From contig NZ_RWKH01000025.1 in NCBI RefSeq assembly GCF_003984625.1, positions 16,813 through 80,812 of the forward strand: a DNA stretch of 64,000 nt, read 5' to 3'. This DNA is from Variovorax sp. DXTD-1 (GTDB taxonomy: Bacteria; Pseudomonadota; Gammaproteobacteria; Burkholderiales; Burkholderiaceae_C). The notes under the pieces are model-generated. The model was given only the letters and a program-made list of their open reading frames with translations. It did not search any database and was not told the DNA's origin. Positions within the stretch are counted from its first letter, which is position 1. Each line of letters starts with the position of its first letter. Below are positions 32,717 through 42,303 of this stretch, piece after piece. The translations under genes were made by a program, and so were the position numbers.

Positions 32717-33379
32717 CTATCCAAAATGGATCTGCTTGCCGTCCGACTTGACAAGTTCGTCGGCGGTCACGATGACGTTCTCGCCGTGCATCCTCATCAG
32801 GTGCTCCGAGCGGTAGTCGGCGGTTCCGCAGCTCAGCAGGTCCGCCCCCTCAACGTGGCGCACCGTGATCTGGCTGGTCTGCGTCAGCCGCTCGAAGTAC
32901 GACTCCATGCGGCTGCCGGCGACAGAGACGCTGGCGATGGCCGCCGTGAACGCCTTGCCGAACACCGAAGCCACCTGGAGGAAAAGCCGCGCTTTCGAGG
33001 CCTTTACCGTGAGGCCTCGAACGTCCACACTGAACTCCTCCGGTGTGCGGATCGCCACACCCTCCTTGGCGGACAGCGCGAGCGTACCTTCAGACTGGAT
33101 CGTCGCATCGCGGCCAAGCGACAGCTGGAGCGGCTGCGTGCCCGGCCGATCGAGAACGGCCATGACATAGGTGCCTTCTTCGCCGAGGCTCGCAAGCCAC
33201 ACCCGATCGTCAACGGCCGGCCTTACCAGGCAACTTACGGCACATTGCGCGCGCACCAGGCCTTGGCCGGTACGCACGCTGATGCCGCCTTCGGAGGCAT
33301 GCACGCTATCGACAATGCCGACCAACTGGTAAGGCAAGGTCGCAAGACGCGTCGTGAGATCGGGTGTATAGGTCTGCAT
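32717..33379 (-). CDS. DUF3540 protein, T6SS accessory
   Basis: 220 residues; ATG at 33379 with AGGAG 8 bases upstream, one base after the stop of the pentapeptide gene. It begins MQTYTPDLTTRLATLPYQLV and contains an OB-like segment (YVMAVLDRPGTQPLQL), a beta-helix-like repeat (IQSEGTLALSAKEGVAIR; ADYRSEHLMRMHGENVIVTA) and a hydrophilic end. DUF3540 proteins accompany DUF2169, pentapeptide and DUF4150 genes in T6SS tip loci. Role unproven; a structural or adaptor role is likely. Confidence 0.82.
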   Translation of the reverse strand: MQTYTPDLTTRLATLPYQLVGIVDSVHASEGGISVRTGQGLVRAQCAVSCLVRPAVDDRVWLASLGEEGTYVMAVLDRPGTQPLQLSLGRDATIQSEGTLALSAKEGVAIRTPEEFSVDVRGLTVKASKARLFLQVASVFGKAFTAAIASVSVAGSRMESYFERLTQTSQITVRHVEGADLLSCGTADYRSEHLMRMHGENVIVTADELVKSDGKQIHFG

Positions 33380-33380
33380 G

Positions 33381-34451
33381 TCAAGACTCCTGGGATTCGA
33401 GTTCGGGCACGTCGACAGCGCGCCATTGCTGGGCTTCGGCCAGTTCGGGATCGTTCTCAAGTGCGCGCAACCTGTCGGTGAACTGGCAGTACTCCTCGCT
33501 CATGCCGTGCAGGTTGGCCCGAAACATCGAGGCGCCGCGGAAATCGCAGTCCGCGAGCTTCGAGCCTGAAAAATCAGCGTAGGTCAGCACAGTGCGCGAG
33601 AAATCGGTGTTCGCGCATTGCGAATGGCTGAACCCACTCTGGTACAGGTCCGCGCCCGACAGGTTCACTTCGGAAAGCTCGGCTTTCGCAAAGATGGACT
33701 GCGGGGCTTTCGCGCCGGAGAAGTTTGCGTTGGCAATCACGGCCTCCAGAAAGATGGCATTGGCCAGCAGCGCGCCGGAGAAATCCGCGCGCACGAGCTT
33801 GGCCGCGCAGAAGTTGCATTGCGCGAGGTTCGCACCAGCGAGATTGCAGTCCGTCAGGTCGGCCTGCATGAAGTTGGTGAGCCGCAGGTCCAGTCCGCTC
33901 AGCTGGCAACCCGAAAGATTGGCCTCGATGAGCATCACGTTCTCGAACGAGGTGCCGGCCATCAAGGCATGGCGCATGTCCGCCTTCATCATGACCACCT
34001 TGATGAGACGCGAATCGGAGAAATCGGGCGCGTCGAAGCGGCACTCGACGAACATCGTGCGGTCCAACGTTGTTGCGCTGAAGTTCGTCTCGACGATCAG
34101 GCACTCCGCAAAAGCCGCCGTCGTGAGGCTGGCTCCGGCGAGAACGGCCTGGGTGAAGTCGCAGTTGGCGAGTTTTGCCCCGAGCAGGCCGCTTTGCCGC
34201 AAGTCCGTTTTCCGGAACCTGCTTTCGTGGGCGCCGGTCAGCTGCAGGTTCGCATGCGCGAGGCATGCCTCGTCAAAGCTGCAGCGGATGAAGGTGCACT
34301 CGCCGAGGTCCGCACCGGTCATGTCGGCGCCGCGAAAGTCGACGTCCTCGAACAGCCCGCCGGACAGGTCCGCTTCGCTCAGTGCGGCGCCGGCGAAGCC
34401 TTGCTTGCGGATCGCTTCGCCGTCTTGCACGCGCGCTACGAGGTCGCTCAT
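33381..34451 (-). CDS. Pentapeptide-repeat protein in T6SS tip cassette
   Basis: 356 residues; the ATG at 34451 overlaps the preceding stop (ATGA). Almost the whole protein is made of A-[DN]-L/F-x-x pentapeptides (FRGADMTGADLGECTF, LSGADLYQSGFSHSQC), a right-handed quadrilateral beta-helix, with a charged non-repeat C-terminus (RALENDPELAEAQQWRAVDV). In related loci such proteins lie between DUF2169 and DUF4150 genes. Spike-mimicking or effector-binding role inferred. Confidence 0.85.
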   Translation of the reverse strand: MSDLVARVQDGEAIRKQGFAGAALSEADLSGGLFEDVDFRGADMTGADLGECTFIRCSFDEACLAHANLQLTGAHESRFRKTDLRQSGLLGAKLANCDFTQAVLAGASLTTAAFAECLIVETNFSATTLDRTMFVECRFDAPDFSDSRLIKVVMMKADMRHALMAGTSFENVMLIEANLSGCQLSGLDLRLTNFMQADLTDCNLAGANLAQCNFCAAKLVRADFSGALLANAIFLEAVIANANFSGAKAPQSIFAKAELSEVNLSGADLYQSGFSHSQCANTDFSRTVLTYADFSGSKLADCDFRGASMFRANLHGMSEEYCQFTDRLRALENDPELAEAQQWRAVDVPELESQES

Positions 34452-37126
34452 GGGGTGGCCCCGTCTGCATTGGCCAGCGCACGCGCGCCAGTCCATTTGG
34501 GCAAGATGCGTGCACGCTTCACATGAGCCCCGTCGAACCGCGTTGCGGTGTCGATGCGGATGCGGGCGATATCGGCCCTGAAGAGATTGGCGAACCTGAA
34601 ATCGCAGCCCGGTGCGCTGGCGTTCTGGAATACCGCGCTCATCAGGTTTGCCGACGCGAATACCGATTGATCCATGTTCGCCCGCACGAAGCAGGCCTGG
34701 GGCATGTCGGCCTGGTAGAAATTGGCCGCGCGAAGATCCGCCAGCGAGAAGTCCGCCCCATGCCCCTTGGCCCATCGGAAGTCGGCTTTGGCAAGGGCCG
34801 CGGAGCGGAAGTTCGCCGAGCTCACATCCGAATGGCTGAAGTCCGTGCCGCGCAGATCGCAAGATTCGACAAAGCAGCACTTGGACATCCGCGCATGCGC
34901 AAACCGGGCGCCCGAAAGCCGAACGCCCACGAAGCCGGTGCCGTCCAGATGCGCGCCTGAAAAATCGGCATCACCCAAGTCGCACTCCAGGAATGTGCAG
35001 CGGATGAACTCGGCATTCGCGGCAACCACGCCGTGCAGGTTGAGCTTCAGGAAATGAGTCTGACCGGCCTTGGCGCCGGAAATGTCCACTTTGTCCAGCA
35101 CCGTTTCCAGCAGCACGATGCCATGCATGGACACACCGCGCAGGGTGCAGGAATGCAGCTGGGTCTTCTCCAGGGTGGCGCGCGACATGACGGTCCCGTC
35201 GAAGCTCGCGCCGACCGCGACAGCAAGGCTCAGATTGGCCCCCGCGAGGCTCGCCCCATTGAACTGCGTGCCTTTGAGGCTCGTGCGTACCAGCACCGCG
35301 TCATCCATCAGGCAGCCTTGCAGGTTGGTGCCGTCGAGATTCGCGCTTTCCAGAAAGGCCGACGAAAAATCGGCACCGCGAAGGTCCAGGCCGGACAGAT
35401 CAGCGCCGGTGAGGTTCACGTTGGCAAAGCTCTTGCCCGCCGCATAACGCTCCTGTATGCGTTCGCGCAAGCGCCGGGCGATGTCCGCGCCCAGCCGCGG
35501 AGCCGGACTCTGGTGCTGGGCAATCTTGCGATAGCCCTCCCTCCCGCCCTCCTCGGCGTTCTTGAGCATGCCGCGGAAAGCCGGATCCTGCAGGTAGACA
35601 TCGACGTCCTTGTAGCTCGCATCGCCCGGCTCGAAGCCATCGCGGATCCGCGTCAGATCGGCGAGCTCCGCCTTGGCAGAGAATTTTGGCGGGCCCACCG
35701 GCGTCTGCTTCCTCTCGTCGAGGATGACCTGAAAATCCATGCCGAGATTCTTGAAGAGCGCAGCGCTCTGCCTGTCCCGTTCCTCGGACTCGGCCGCCGC
35801 TTTTTCCCGATCGGCTTTCATCTTCGTCTCGATCTTCTTGAGATAGGCCGGGATTTCAGACACGCTGGGTATTGGCTCCTCGGGCTCCTGCAGCAACGGG
35901 CCGTGCTCATCCGGATCGAGGCCGTAGCTCGCGACCTCGGCGCGCGCCAGCGCGATCTGCCTGGACAGTCCCCGCCGTGCGTTGCGCATGCTCCGGTTTC
36001 GGGGTTGCAATTGCGCGGTAGCCGCGGCGATGCCGCCGTCGTCGAGCACGAGCCCGGGCGGCAGCAGATCCTCCTCATTGAGGGCTTCGACACTGGCTTG
36101 CCTGTGGTCGCGCCGTTTGTCGAGTACTTGGCGGTAATGCGAGAAAGGCTTGAGCGCGCCGGGCCGATCGATGCCTGCCAAGACATTGAGCACGTCGGAC
36201 GCATCGTCCTCGTCCACCTCCGTCATGCCGTGGAATAGCAGGATGACGCGCTCCGCATGGGGAAAGAACCAGGCAGTGGTCAGGCGCATCGGCACCTCTT
36301 CAAACCGCTCACCCGAAGCGGCTCTGCGATTGACGAAAGTGCGCGTGATCACCCCGGGCAGGTTTCCCGAGAGCACTCGCCTGGAGGGATGCAGGTTCTC
36401 GAATTCATAGGCTTCATCGCCCGCCATGCGCTCGGAGAGCCACTGGTCTTCGGGTGCGACATTGAAGAACCGCCAATCGAAGTCGGCGGGCATGCCGGGA
36501 TACCGCGTCTTCAGCCATGCGTCGTCGTAAGTCCCGGCGCGGCGGGAGCGCTGCGCCCAGGTCTGATCCAATGGAAGGAATGAAGCGGGCGCCGCGCGCT
36601 GATCAGGCGTTGCGATCAGGCGATCCAGGTACTCGACGTTGGGCAAGCGGTGCACGCCGGCACTCTTCTCATCCGTCTTCGATGGCCGGGTGCCTGTTCC
36701 GACCGGATTCGAGGCATCGTCTTCGCCGCCGAATGCGCGCTCCCAGACCAGCGGCATGCGTTCGAAGGGTTGCGGCTGTGTCGGCCGCCCGTTCACCCAG
36801 GCACGGTCGCCGAACACCGCCAGCCGCTTCTCGACTGTGCCGACGCGGGCGCGGACGGCACTCGCGCCAGTCGCGCCGCCGTCCGCCGGATGGCAAAAGC
36901 CGGTCACCAGCCATTCGGCCTGGACCTTCGGCATCACTGCGTCCAGCGCGCCTGCACCGCCCGACTGCTCGGCGAAGAAGGGCCACATCGCCAGTTCCGA
37001 AATGAGGCACGGCTGCGCGTCGCCAAGACTGGCGAAGACCGCGTTCGTCACCGCAAGGTAGAACCGTCCGCCCTGTTCGAACGGGCGGGTCAACACACCG
37101 CAGTAGCTTGATTTTGCGACGCGCAT
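34448..37126 (-). CDS. DUF2169 domain fused to pentapeptide repeats
   Basis: 892 residues. Residues 1 to about 320 are a DUF2169 domain (FYLAVTNAVFASLGDAQPCL, RMPLVWERAFGGEDDASNPV, LDQTWAQRSRRAGTYDDAWL, VARTFVNRR-like GVITRTFVNRRA). Then a long charged helical linker (about 330-560) and pentapeptide repeats to the C-terminus (ANVNLTGADLSGLDLRGADF and on, to about 880). It combines the adaptor and repeat functions that are separate in simpler loci. 6 bases after vgrG copy 2; the stop overlaps the next gene. Confidence 0.86.
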   Translation of the reverse strand: MRVAKSSYCGVLTRPFEQGGRFYLAVTNAVFASLGDAQPCLISELAMWPFFAEQSGGAGALDAVMPKVQAEWLVTGFCHPADGGATGASAVRARVGTVEKRLAVFGDRAWVNGRPTQPQPFERMPLVWERAFGGEDDASNPVGTGTRPSKTDEKSAGVHRLPNVEYLDRLIATPDQRAAPASFLPLDQTWAQRSRRAGTYDDAWLKTRYPGMPADFDWRFFNVAPEDQWLSERMAGDEAYEFENLHPSRRVLSGNLPGVITRTFVNRRAASGERFEEVPMRLTTAWFFPHAERVILLFHGMTEVDEDDASDVLNVLAGIDRPGALKPFSHYRQVLDKRRDHRQASVEALNEEDLLPPGLVLDDGGIAAATAQLQPRNRSMRNARRGLSRQIALARAEVASYGLDPDEHGPLLQEPEEPIPSVSEIPAYLKKIETKMKADREKAAAESEERDRQSAALFKNLGMDFQVILDERKQTPVGPPKFSAKAELADLTRIRDGFEPGDASYKDVDVYLQDPAFRGMLKNAEEGGREGYRKIAQHQSPAPRLGADIARRLRERIQERYAAGKSFANVNLTGADLSGLDLRGADFSSAFLESANLDGTNLQGCLMDDAVLVRTSLKGTQFNGASLAGANLSLAVAVGASFDGTVMSRATLEKTQLHSCTLRGVSMHGIVLLETVLDKVDISGAKAGQTHFLKLNLHGVVAANAEFIRCTFLECDLGDADFSGAHLDGTGFVGVRLSGARFAHARMSKCCFVESCDLRGTDFSHSDVSSANFRSAALAKADFRWAKGHGADFSLADLRAANFYQADMPQACFVRANMDQSVFASANLMSAVFQNASAPGCDFRFANLFRADIARIRIDTATRFDGAHVKRARILPKWTGARALANADGATP

Positions 37127-37132
37127 GGCTGG

Positions 37133-39502
37133 TCAGGTGATCATGGTGATGGCGGCGGCCTTGATGTCGGGGCCGAGCGTCTTGAGCGATATGCCGCCGG
37201 TGCGCAAGTCCGTGCCCTTCGACTGGATGAACAGCGCCCGGTGCTCGATCTTGCACAGCGAGGCATCGAACTTGGTGGCGTAGTTGCCCTGGCTGCATGC
37301 CCCCTGCTCGGTCTTGAGTCCGACCACACCGAAGACCACGCCGTACTTGTATGAATAGGTAGCGCCCGTCTTCTCGAAGAACTGGTCGATGAACTTGTTG
37401 CCCCCCGGGGCGATCACGGTGAAACCCGCAGGCGCCGTGATCGTCATCGGCCCCGTCGAGGTGATGTTAGTCGCCCCTGTGACTGTCTGTGTCAGCGCGC
37501 CGTTGACCGTCTCGGTCATTCCGCCGTTCACGGTGCGGGTCTCTCCGCCCGAGATGGTTTCGTCGAGTCCGCCGCTCACCACGCGTTTCTCTCCGCCGTT
37601 GATCGTCTGGTCCATGCCACCGTTCACGGTCTCCTTCATGCCGCCGACGACCTGGCGCTTTTCACCTCCATCGATCTTCTCGTCAAAACCAGCGTGGACG
37701 GTGCGGTCTTCGCCGCTGTCGATGGTTTCGGAGAAGTGCCCCTTCACGTGCGTCTTGCGGTCGGCGTCGACTTCGAGGGTTTCGTTGTTGTGGACCTTGG
37801 TGGTTCGGTCGTGTCCCACGTCGCGCGTTTCGTCGGCTTCGACTTCGCTGTCGAGGTTCTTCTCGGCGTGCAGGTACACCTGCTCGGCGCCTTTCCGGTC
37901 GTCGAAGCGGAACTCGTTGAAATTGGCTACTCCGCCCTTGGGCGTGGATCGGGTACGAAAGCCGCTCTGCGTGTGCGATTCGAAGGGAATGGCTTGGTCG
38001 TCGTTATAGACCCGACCCACGATCACAGGGCGGTCGGGGTCGCCGTTGAGAAAATCGACGATCACCTCCTGCCCGATGCGCGGAATGAAATAGCCGCCCC
38101 ACCCCTTGCCAGCCCAGGGCTGCGAAACGCGTACCCAGCAGGTTGAGTTTTCGTCCCCGTCGTTGTAGCGGTCCCATTGAAAACGGACCTTCACACGGCC
38201 GAACTTGTCCGCATGAATCTCCTCGCCAGCAGGGCCGACCACGATCGCGATCTGCGGGCCCGGCATGGTCACGCGCGGCGTGAGGCGCGGCGCGCGGTAC
38301 GGACGCTCTACAGGAATCACCGTGAGCAAGAACGCACTGGTGCCGGGCTGCGCGGTGTGCAGCGTGGGCGTGCCGGCGATCAGTTCTTCGAGCACCTGCA
38401 AGGTGTCGGCGTTCACCGCGTCGTCGCGCAACACGTCGGACAGGGCGGCGTAGACCGGTTGCTCGACCGCGCCGGCGGCCACGCTCTCGTAGCCGGGATG
38501 ACTGGCCATGAAGGTGCAGGCCGCGATGATGTAGTCGCCATCGCTCGCGCCGTCGGGATCGCCCGCGAACTTGAAGCTGCGGCCTGCGGCCACGTCGGGC
38601 CAGCCGGTCAGTGCCCAATGTCGGTCCCGGCGCGCGTTGAGTTCGTCGCCGCGCAGCTTGGCGCGGTTCTCGGCGTCATCGCCAGTGAAGTAGCCGCCGG
38701 GAAACTCGAACACCTCGAGGCCGGCCAGTTCGTGGCCGCCGGGAACGTCGATCACCGCCCCCAACTTCTTCTTGATTGCTTTGAAGTCGCTGTCACGGGA
38801 GTCGTGCTTGCCGGTGTGAAAGTGGCGCGCGCTCACCCAGCGCGAGATCTCGTTGTAGCGCGCCTCGCTCGCATCGCTGCCCGCATGGCGCAAGGTGTCG
38901 GCCACCGGAAGCTTCTCGTGCGCCATGTCGCTCGCGTCCGACAGGTGCATGGTGCCAGGCGCATCGTGCGCGTCGAACCAGTAATAAATACCTTCGTCCT
39001 CGAGTAGCCTCGATATGAACTGGTAATCGGTTTCCTGGTGCTGCACGCAGTAGCGCCTGGGGTTGTGAGTGCCGAGGACGTTGTCGGTCTTGGTCTTCTT
39101 GAAGCGCTTGATCGGGCTGTCCTCGAACACCGCATCCATCACCTCCAGCACCGGTTTTTCCTGCAGGATGCGGGAGTTGGCGCGCTTGGTGAGCAGCCAG
39201 AACCATGAGCGCAGCGTGATCCGGTATTCGAAGTGACGGCCCACATGCCCCGCACGAACGAACCGCACTGCATGCCCTTGGCAGTGCCGCTCGTGCTTGC
39301 CGCCATCGGCATCCTGAAACTCGATGACCACGTCGAAAGCGCGCCCGAGAATGTCCTTGGCGTCGAGCGCCCGGTTCTTCGACAGAACCGTAAGCTCATA
39401 AGCCGAAGGCCGAGCGAGTGCCTCGTGGCCGACGATGCGCCAGAACATCAGCTCCTTGTTGGCAGGTGAATCGCTGTCGATGCGGAACTCGTGGTCAGCC
39501 AT
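37133..39502 (-). CDS. vgrG: T6SS spike protein VgrG (copy 2)
   Basis: 789 residues, near-identical to copy 1 for about 600 residues (MADHEFRIDSDSPANKELMF; ILGRAFDVVIEFQDADGGKH; GEEIHADKFGRVKVRFQWDR; WAGKGWGGYFIPRIGQEVIV). The C-terminal beta-helix differs: repeats of GGEKRVVSGGLDETI and GGMTETVNGALTQTV type, followed by a distinct tail (APAGFTVIAPGGNKFIDQFF to the end) of DUF2345 style, with no toxin domain. It heads the second tip cassette. It lies 24 bases after clpV on the same strand, so it is probably co-expressed with the core machinery. Confidence 0.95.
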   Translation of the reverse strand: MADHEFRIDSDSPANKELMFWRIVGHEALARPSAYELTVLSKNRALDAKDILGRAFDVVIEFQDADGGKHERHCQGHAVRFVRAGHVGRHFEYRITLRSWFWLLTKRANSRILQEKPVLEVMDAVFEDSPIKRFKKTKTDNVLGTHNPRRYCVQHQETDYQFISRLLEDEGIYYWFDAHDAPGTMHLSDASDMAHEKLPVADTLRHAGSDASEARYNEISRWVSARHFHTGKHDSRDSDFKAIKKKLGAVIDVPGGHELAGLEVFEFPGGYFTGDDAENRAKLRGDELNARRDRHWALTGWPDVAAGRSFKFAGDPDGASDGDYIIAACTFMASHPGYESVAAGAVEQPVYAALSDVLRDDAVNADTLQVLEELIAGTPTLHTAQPGTSAFLLTVIPVERPYRAPRLTPRVTMPGPQIAIVVGPAGEEIHADKFGRVKVRFQWDRYNDGDENSTCWVRVSQPWAGKGWGGYFIPRIGQEVIVDFLNGDPDRPVIVGRVYNDDQAIPFESHTQSGFRTRSTPKGGVANFNEFRFDDRKGAEQVYLHAEKNLDSEVEADETRDVGHDRTTKVHNNETLEVDADRKTHVKGHFSETIDSGEDRTVHAGFDEKIDGGEKRQVVGGMKETVNGGMDQTINGGEKRVVSGGLDETISGGETRTVNGGMTETVNGALTQTVTGATNITSTGPMTITAPAGFTVIAPGGNKFIDQFFEKTGATYSYKYGVVFGVVGLKTEQGACSQGNYATKFDASLCKIEHRALFIQSKGTDLRTGGISLKTLGPDIKAAAITMIT

Positions 39503-39526
39503 TTCGGTGGTCTCTCGTTGAAAGCT

Positions 39527-42235
39527 TCAATCAAAGGCGTAGGTGAAGTCGGCGTCCTTCACATCCAGCGCCACGCGGCGGATCTCGCCGCCCGAGGCCA
39601 GCCGCTGCAGGTACTCGACCGAGATGGTGGGCAACACCGTGTTGGTCAGGATCGCGTCAATCACGCGCCCGCCGGACTCCGGGTCCTGGCAGCGCGCGAC
39701 CACCTGGTCGACGACCGCGTCGCTGTATTCGAAGGGCACGCCGTGGTTGGTTTCCACACGCTTCTTGATGCGGCCCAGCTGCAGCCGCACGATCTTCTTC
39801 ATCATGTCGGGCGACAGCGGGTAGTAGGGTATGGTGACGATGCGGCCCAGCAGCGCGGGCGGAAACACCTTCATGAGCGGTGCCTTGAGCGCATCGGCCA
39901 GCGCATTCGAATCGGGCAGCAGCTCGGGGTCGCGGCACATGCTCATCACCAACTCGCTGCCGGCGTTGGTGGTGAGCAGGATGATCGTGTTCTTGAAGTC
40001 GATCATGCGGCCCTCGCCGTCTTCCATCCAGCCCTTGTCGAACACCTGGAAGAAGATCTCGTGCACGTCGGGGTGGGCCTTCTCGACCTCATCGAGCAGC
40101 ACCACGCTGTAGGGCCGGCGGCGCACGGCTTCGGTCAGGATGCCGCCCTCGCCGTAGCCCACGTAGCCCGGTGGGGCGCCCTTGAGCGTGGAGACGGTAT
40201 GCGCCTCCTGGAACTCGCTCATGTTGATGGTGATGATGTTCTGCTCGCCGCCGTAGAGCGCTTCGGCCAGCGCCAGCGCAGTCTCGGTCTTGCCCACGCC
40301 CGAGGTGCCGCAGAGCATGAAGACACCGATCGGTTTTTGCGGGTTGTCCAGCCGCGCGCGAGACGTTTGAATGCGGCGCGCGATCATTTCCAGGCCGTGC
40401 TTCTGGCCGATGACGCGCTGGTTGAGCGTGTCGGCGAGCTTGAGCACCGCCTCGACTTCGTTCTTGACCATGCGGCCGACGGGAATGCCGGTCCAGTCGG
40501 CGACTACCGAGGCCACGGCCTGTTCGTCGACGGAGGGCAGGATGAGTGGCGATTCCCCCTGCACGGCGTGGATCTTGTCTTGCAGTTCATGCAGTTCGGC
40601 CAGCAGCGCAGTGCGATCTGGAGAAGCGGCAATGCCATTGCCGTCCTGGCCGCCGTCGCTCGATGCCGCCGCGTCCACCGGTTTGCTTCCCGCGCGCAGC
40701 TTGCTGCGCAGATCGAGCAACCGATCGACCAGCCCCTTTTCTTCCTTCCAGCGGGCGTTGAGCGTTTCCAGTTGCCCGTTCGATTCCGACAGCAGCGCGG
40801 TGACCTGCGCCGCGCGCTTGGTCACGTCGATGCCGATGGTGGCTTCGCGGCCAATGATCTCCTGCTCGACCGTAAGCCCCTCGATGCGGCGCATGCAGTC
40901 TTCCACCTCCGGCGGCGTCGCGTGCTGCGACACCGCCACGCGGGCGCAAGCGGTGTCCAGCAGGCTCACTGCCTTGTCGGGCAGCTGGCGCGCGGGAATG
41001 TAGCGGTGCGACAGCTTCACGGCCGCTTCGATGGCCTCGTCGAGCAGCTGCACGCGGTGGTGCTTCTCGAGCACACTGGCCACGCCGCGCAGCATCAAAA
41101 TGGCCTTCACCTCGTCGGGCTCGGGCACTTGCACCACCTGGAAGCGCCGCGTGAGCGCCGGGTCTTTCTCGATGTATTTCTTGTACTCGGCCCAGGTGGT
41201 CGCGCCGATGGTGCGCAGGTTGCCGCGCGCCAGCGCGGGCTTCAGCAGGTTGGCCGCATCGCCCGTGCCGGCCGCGCCGCCCGCGCCCACCAGCGTGTGG
41301 ATCTCATCGATGAAAAGAATGATGGGCGTGGGCGAGCTCTGCACTTCATCGATCACCTGGCGCAGGCGCTGCTCGAACTCGCCCTTCATGCTCGCGCCGG
41401 CCTGCAACAGGCCGATGTCGAGCGTGAGCAGCTTCACGTCCTTCAGCTGCGGCGGTACGTCGCCGCGCGCAAGGCGTTGCGCAAAGCCTTCGACCACCGC
41501 GGTCTTGCCGACGCCGGCCTCGCCCGTGAGCAAGGGGTTGTTCTGGCGCCGGCGCATCAGGATGTCGACGATCTGGCGGATTTCTTCGTCGCGCCCGGTC
41601 ACCGGGTCCATCTCGCCCTTCTTGGCCTTCTCGGTCAGGTCGACCGCGAACTTCTTCAGCGCATCGCCCTTGCCCATGGCGGCCGGCGCCATCGCGCCCG
41701 AGTCTTCGCCCGGCGCGCCGCTGCCCATGCCGGTGCCGTCCTGCGCACGCATCTGCGATTCGGGCGAGGCGTCGCAGATCTTCGCGAAGTTGTCGGCCAG
41801 GTCCTCGACCTTGACCTTCTCGAACTGCTTCGACAGGCCGAACAGCGGATTGCGCAGGCTCTGCGTCTTGAGCATGCCCACCAGGATGTAGCCGGTGCGC
41901 ACCTGCGCCTCGCCGAACTGCAGCGTGGCGTAGGTCCAGGCACGCTCGATGGCGTTCTCGATGTGCGGGGAAAAGTCGCTGATGGCGGTGGCGCCGCGCG
42001 GCAGGCGGTCGAGCGCGGCGGTCATGTCCTTGGCAATCACCGAAACGTCGAGCCCGTAGTGCTGGATCACGCGGTGCAGGTCGGAGTCCTGCGCCTGCAG
42101 CAGCTGGGCGAACCAGTGCTCCAGTTCCACATACGGATTGCCCCGCATCTTGCAGAACACCGTGGCGCCTTCGATGGCTTTGTAGGCCAGCGAGTTGAGT
42201 TTGCCGAAAAGGGCGGTGCGGCTGATTTCACTCAT
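39527..42235 (-). CDS. tssH: T6SS sheath-recycling AAA+ ATPase TssH (ClpV)
   Basis: 902 residues; ATG at 42235 with GGAG 7 bases upstream. N-terminal ClpV domain (MSEISRTALFGKLNSLAYKA; VELEHWFAQLLQAQDSDL) that binds TssC; then two AAA+ modules with Walker A GEAGVGKTA and GTSGVGKTE, Walker B ILFIDEIHTL and VVLLDEVEKA, and a middle coiled region. Contracted sheaths are disassembled by this ATPase. The Gly/Ala-rich linker before the first AAA+ module (GTGMGSGAPGEDSGAMAPAA) is longer than usual. Located between the TPR-methyltransferase and vgrG copy 2. Confidence 0.96.
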   Translation of the reverse strand: MSEISRTALFGKLNSLAYKAIEGATVFCKMRGNPYVELEHWFAQLLQAQDSDLHRVIQHYGLDVSVIAKDMTAALDRLPRGATAISDFSPHIENAIERAWTYATLQFGEAQVRTGYILVGMLKTQSLRNPLFGLSKQFEKVKVEDLADNFAKICDASPESQMRAQDGTGMGSGAPGEDSGAMAPAAMGKGDALKKFAVDLTEKAKKGEMDPVTGRDEEIRQIVDILMRRRQNNPLLTGEAGVGKTAVVEGFAQRLARGDVPPQLKDVKLLTLDIGLLQAGASMKGEFEQRLRQVIDEVQSSPTPIILFIDEIHTLVGAGGAAGTGDAANLLKPALARGNLRTIGATTWAEYKKYIEKDPALTRRFQVVQVPEPDEVKAILMLRGVASVLEKHHRVQLLDEAIEAAVKLSHRYIPARQLPDKAVSLLDTACARVAVSQHATPPEVEDCMRRIEGLTVEQEIIGREATIGIDVTKRAAQVTALLSESNGQLETLNARWKEEKGLVDRLLDLRSKLRAGSKPVDAAASSDGGQDGNGIAASPDRTALLAELHELQDKIHAVQGESPLILPSVDEQAVASVVADWTGIPVGRMVKNEVEAVLKLADTLNQRVIGQKHGLEMIARRIQTSRARLDNPQKPIGVFMLCGTSGVGKTETALALAEALYGGEQNIITINMSEFQEAHTVSTLKGAPPGYVGYGEGGILTEAVRRRPYSVVLLDEVEKAHPDVHEIFFQVFDKGWMEDGEGRMIDFKNTIILLTTNAGSELVMSMCRDPELLPDSNALADALKAPLMKVFPPALLGRIVTIPYYPLSPDMMKKIVRLQLGRIKKRVETNHGVPFEYSDAVVDQVVARCQDPESGGRVIDAILTNTVLPTISVEYLQRLASGGEIRRVALDVKDADFTYAFD

Positions 42236-42303
42236 GGAAGACTCCGTATCTGTTGAAGACGATTCATGCCGGAAAATTTGAAGTGCTGCGCGCCGTGCCG
42301 GCG

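Noticed and set aside
39491..42256. 921-codon plus-strand open frame opposite clpV
   Set aside because: Antisense shadow; ClpV motifs on the minus strand are unmistakable.
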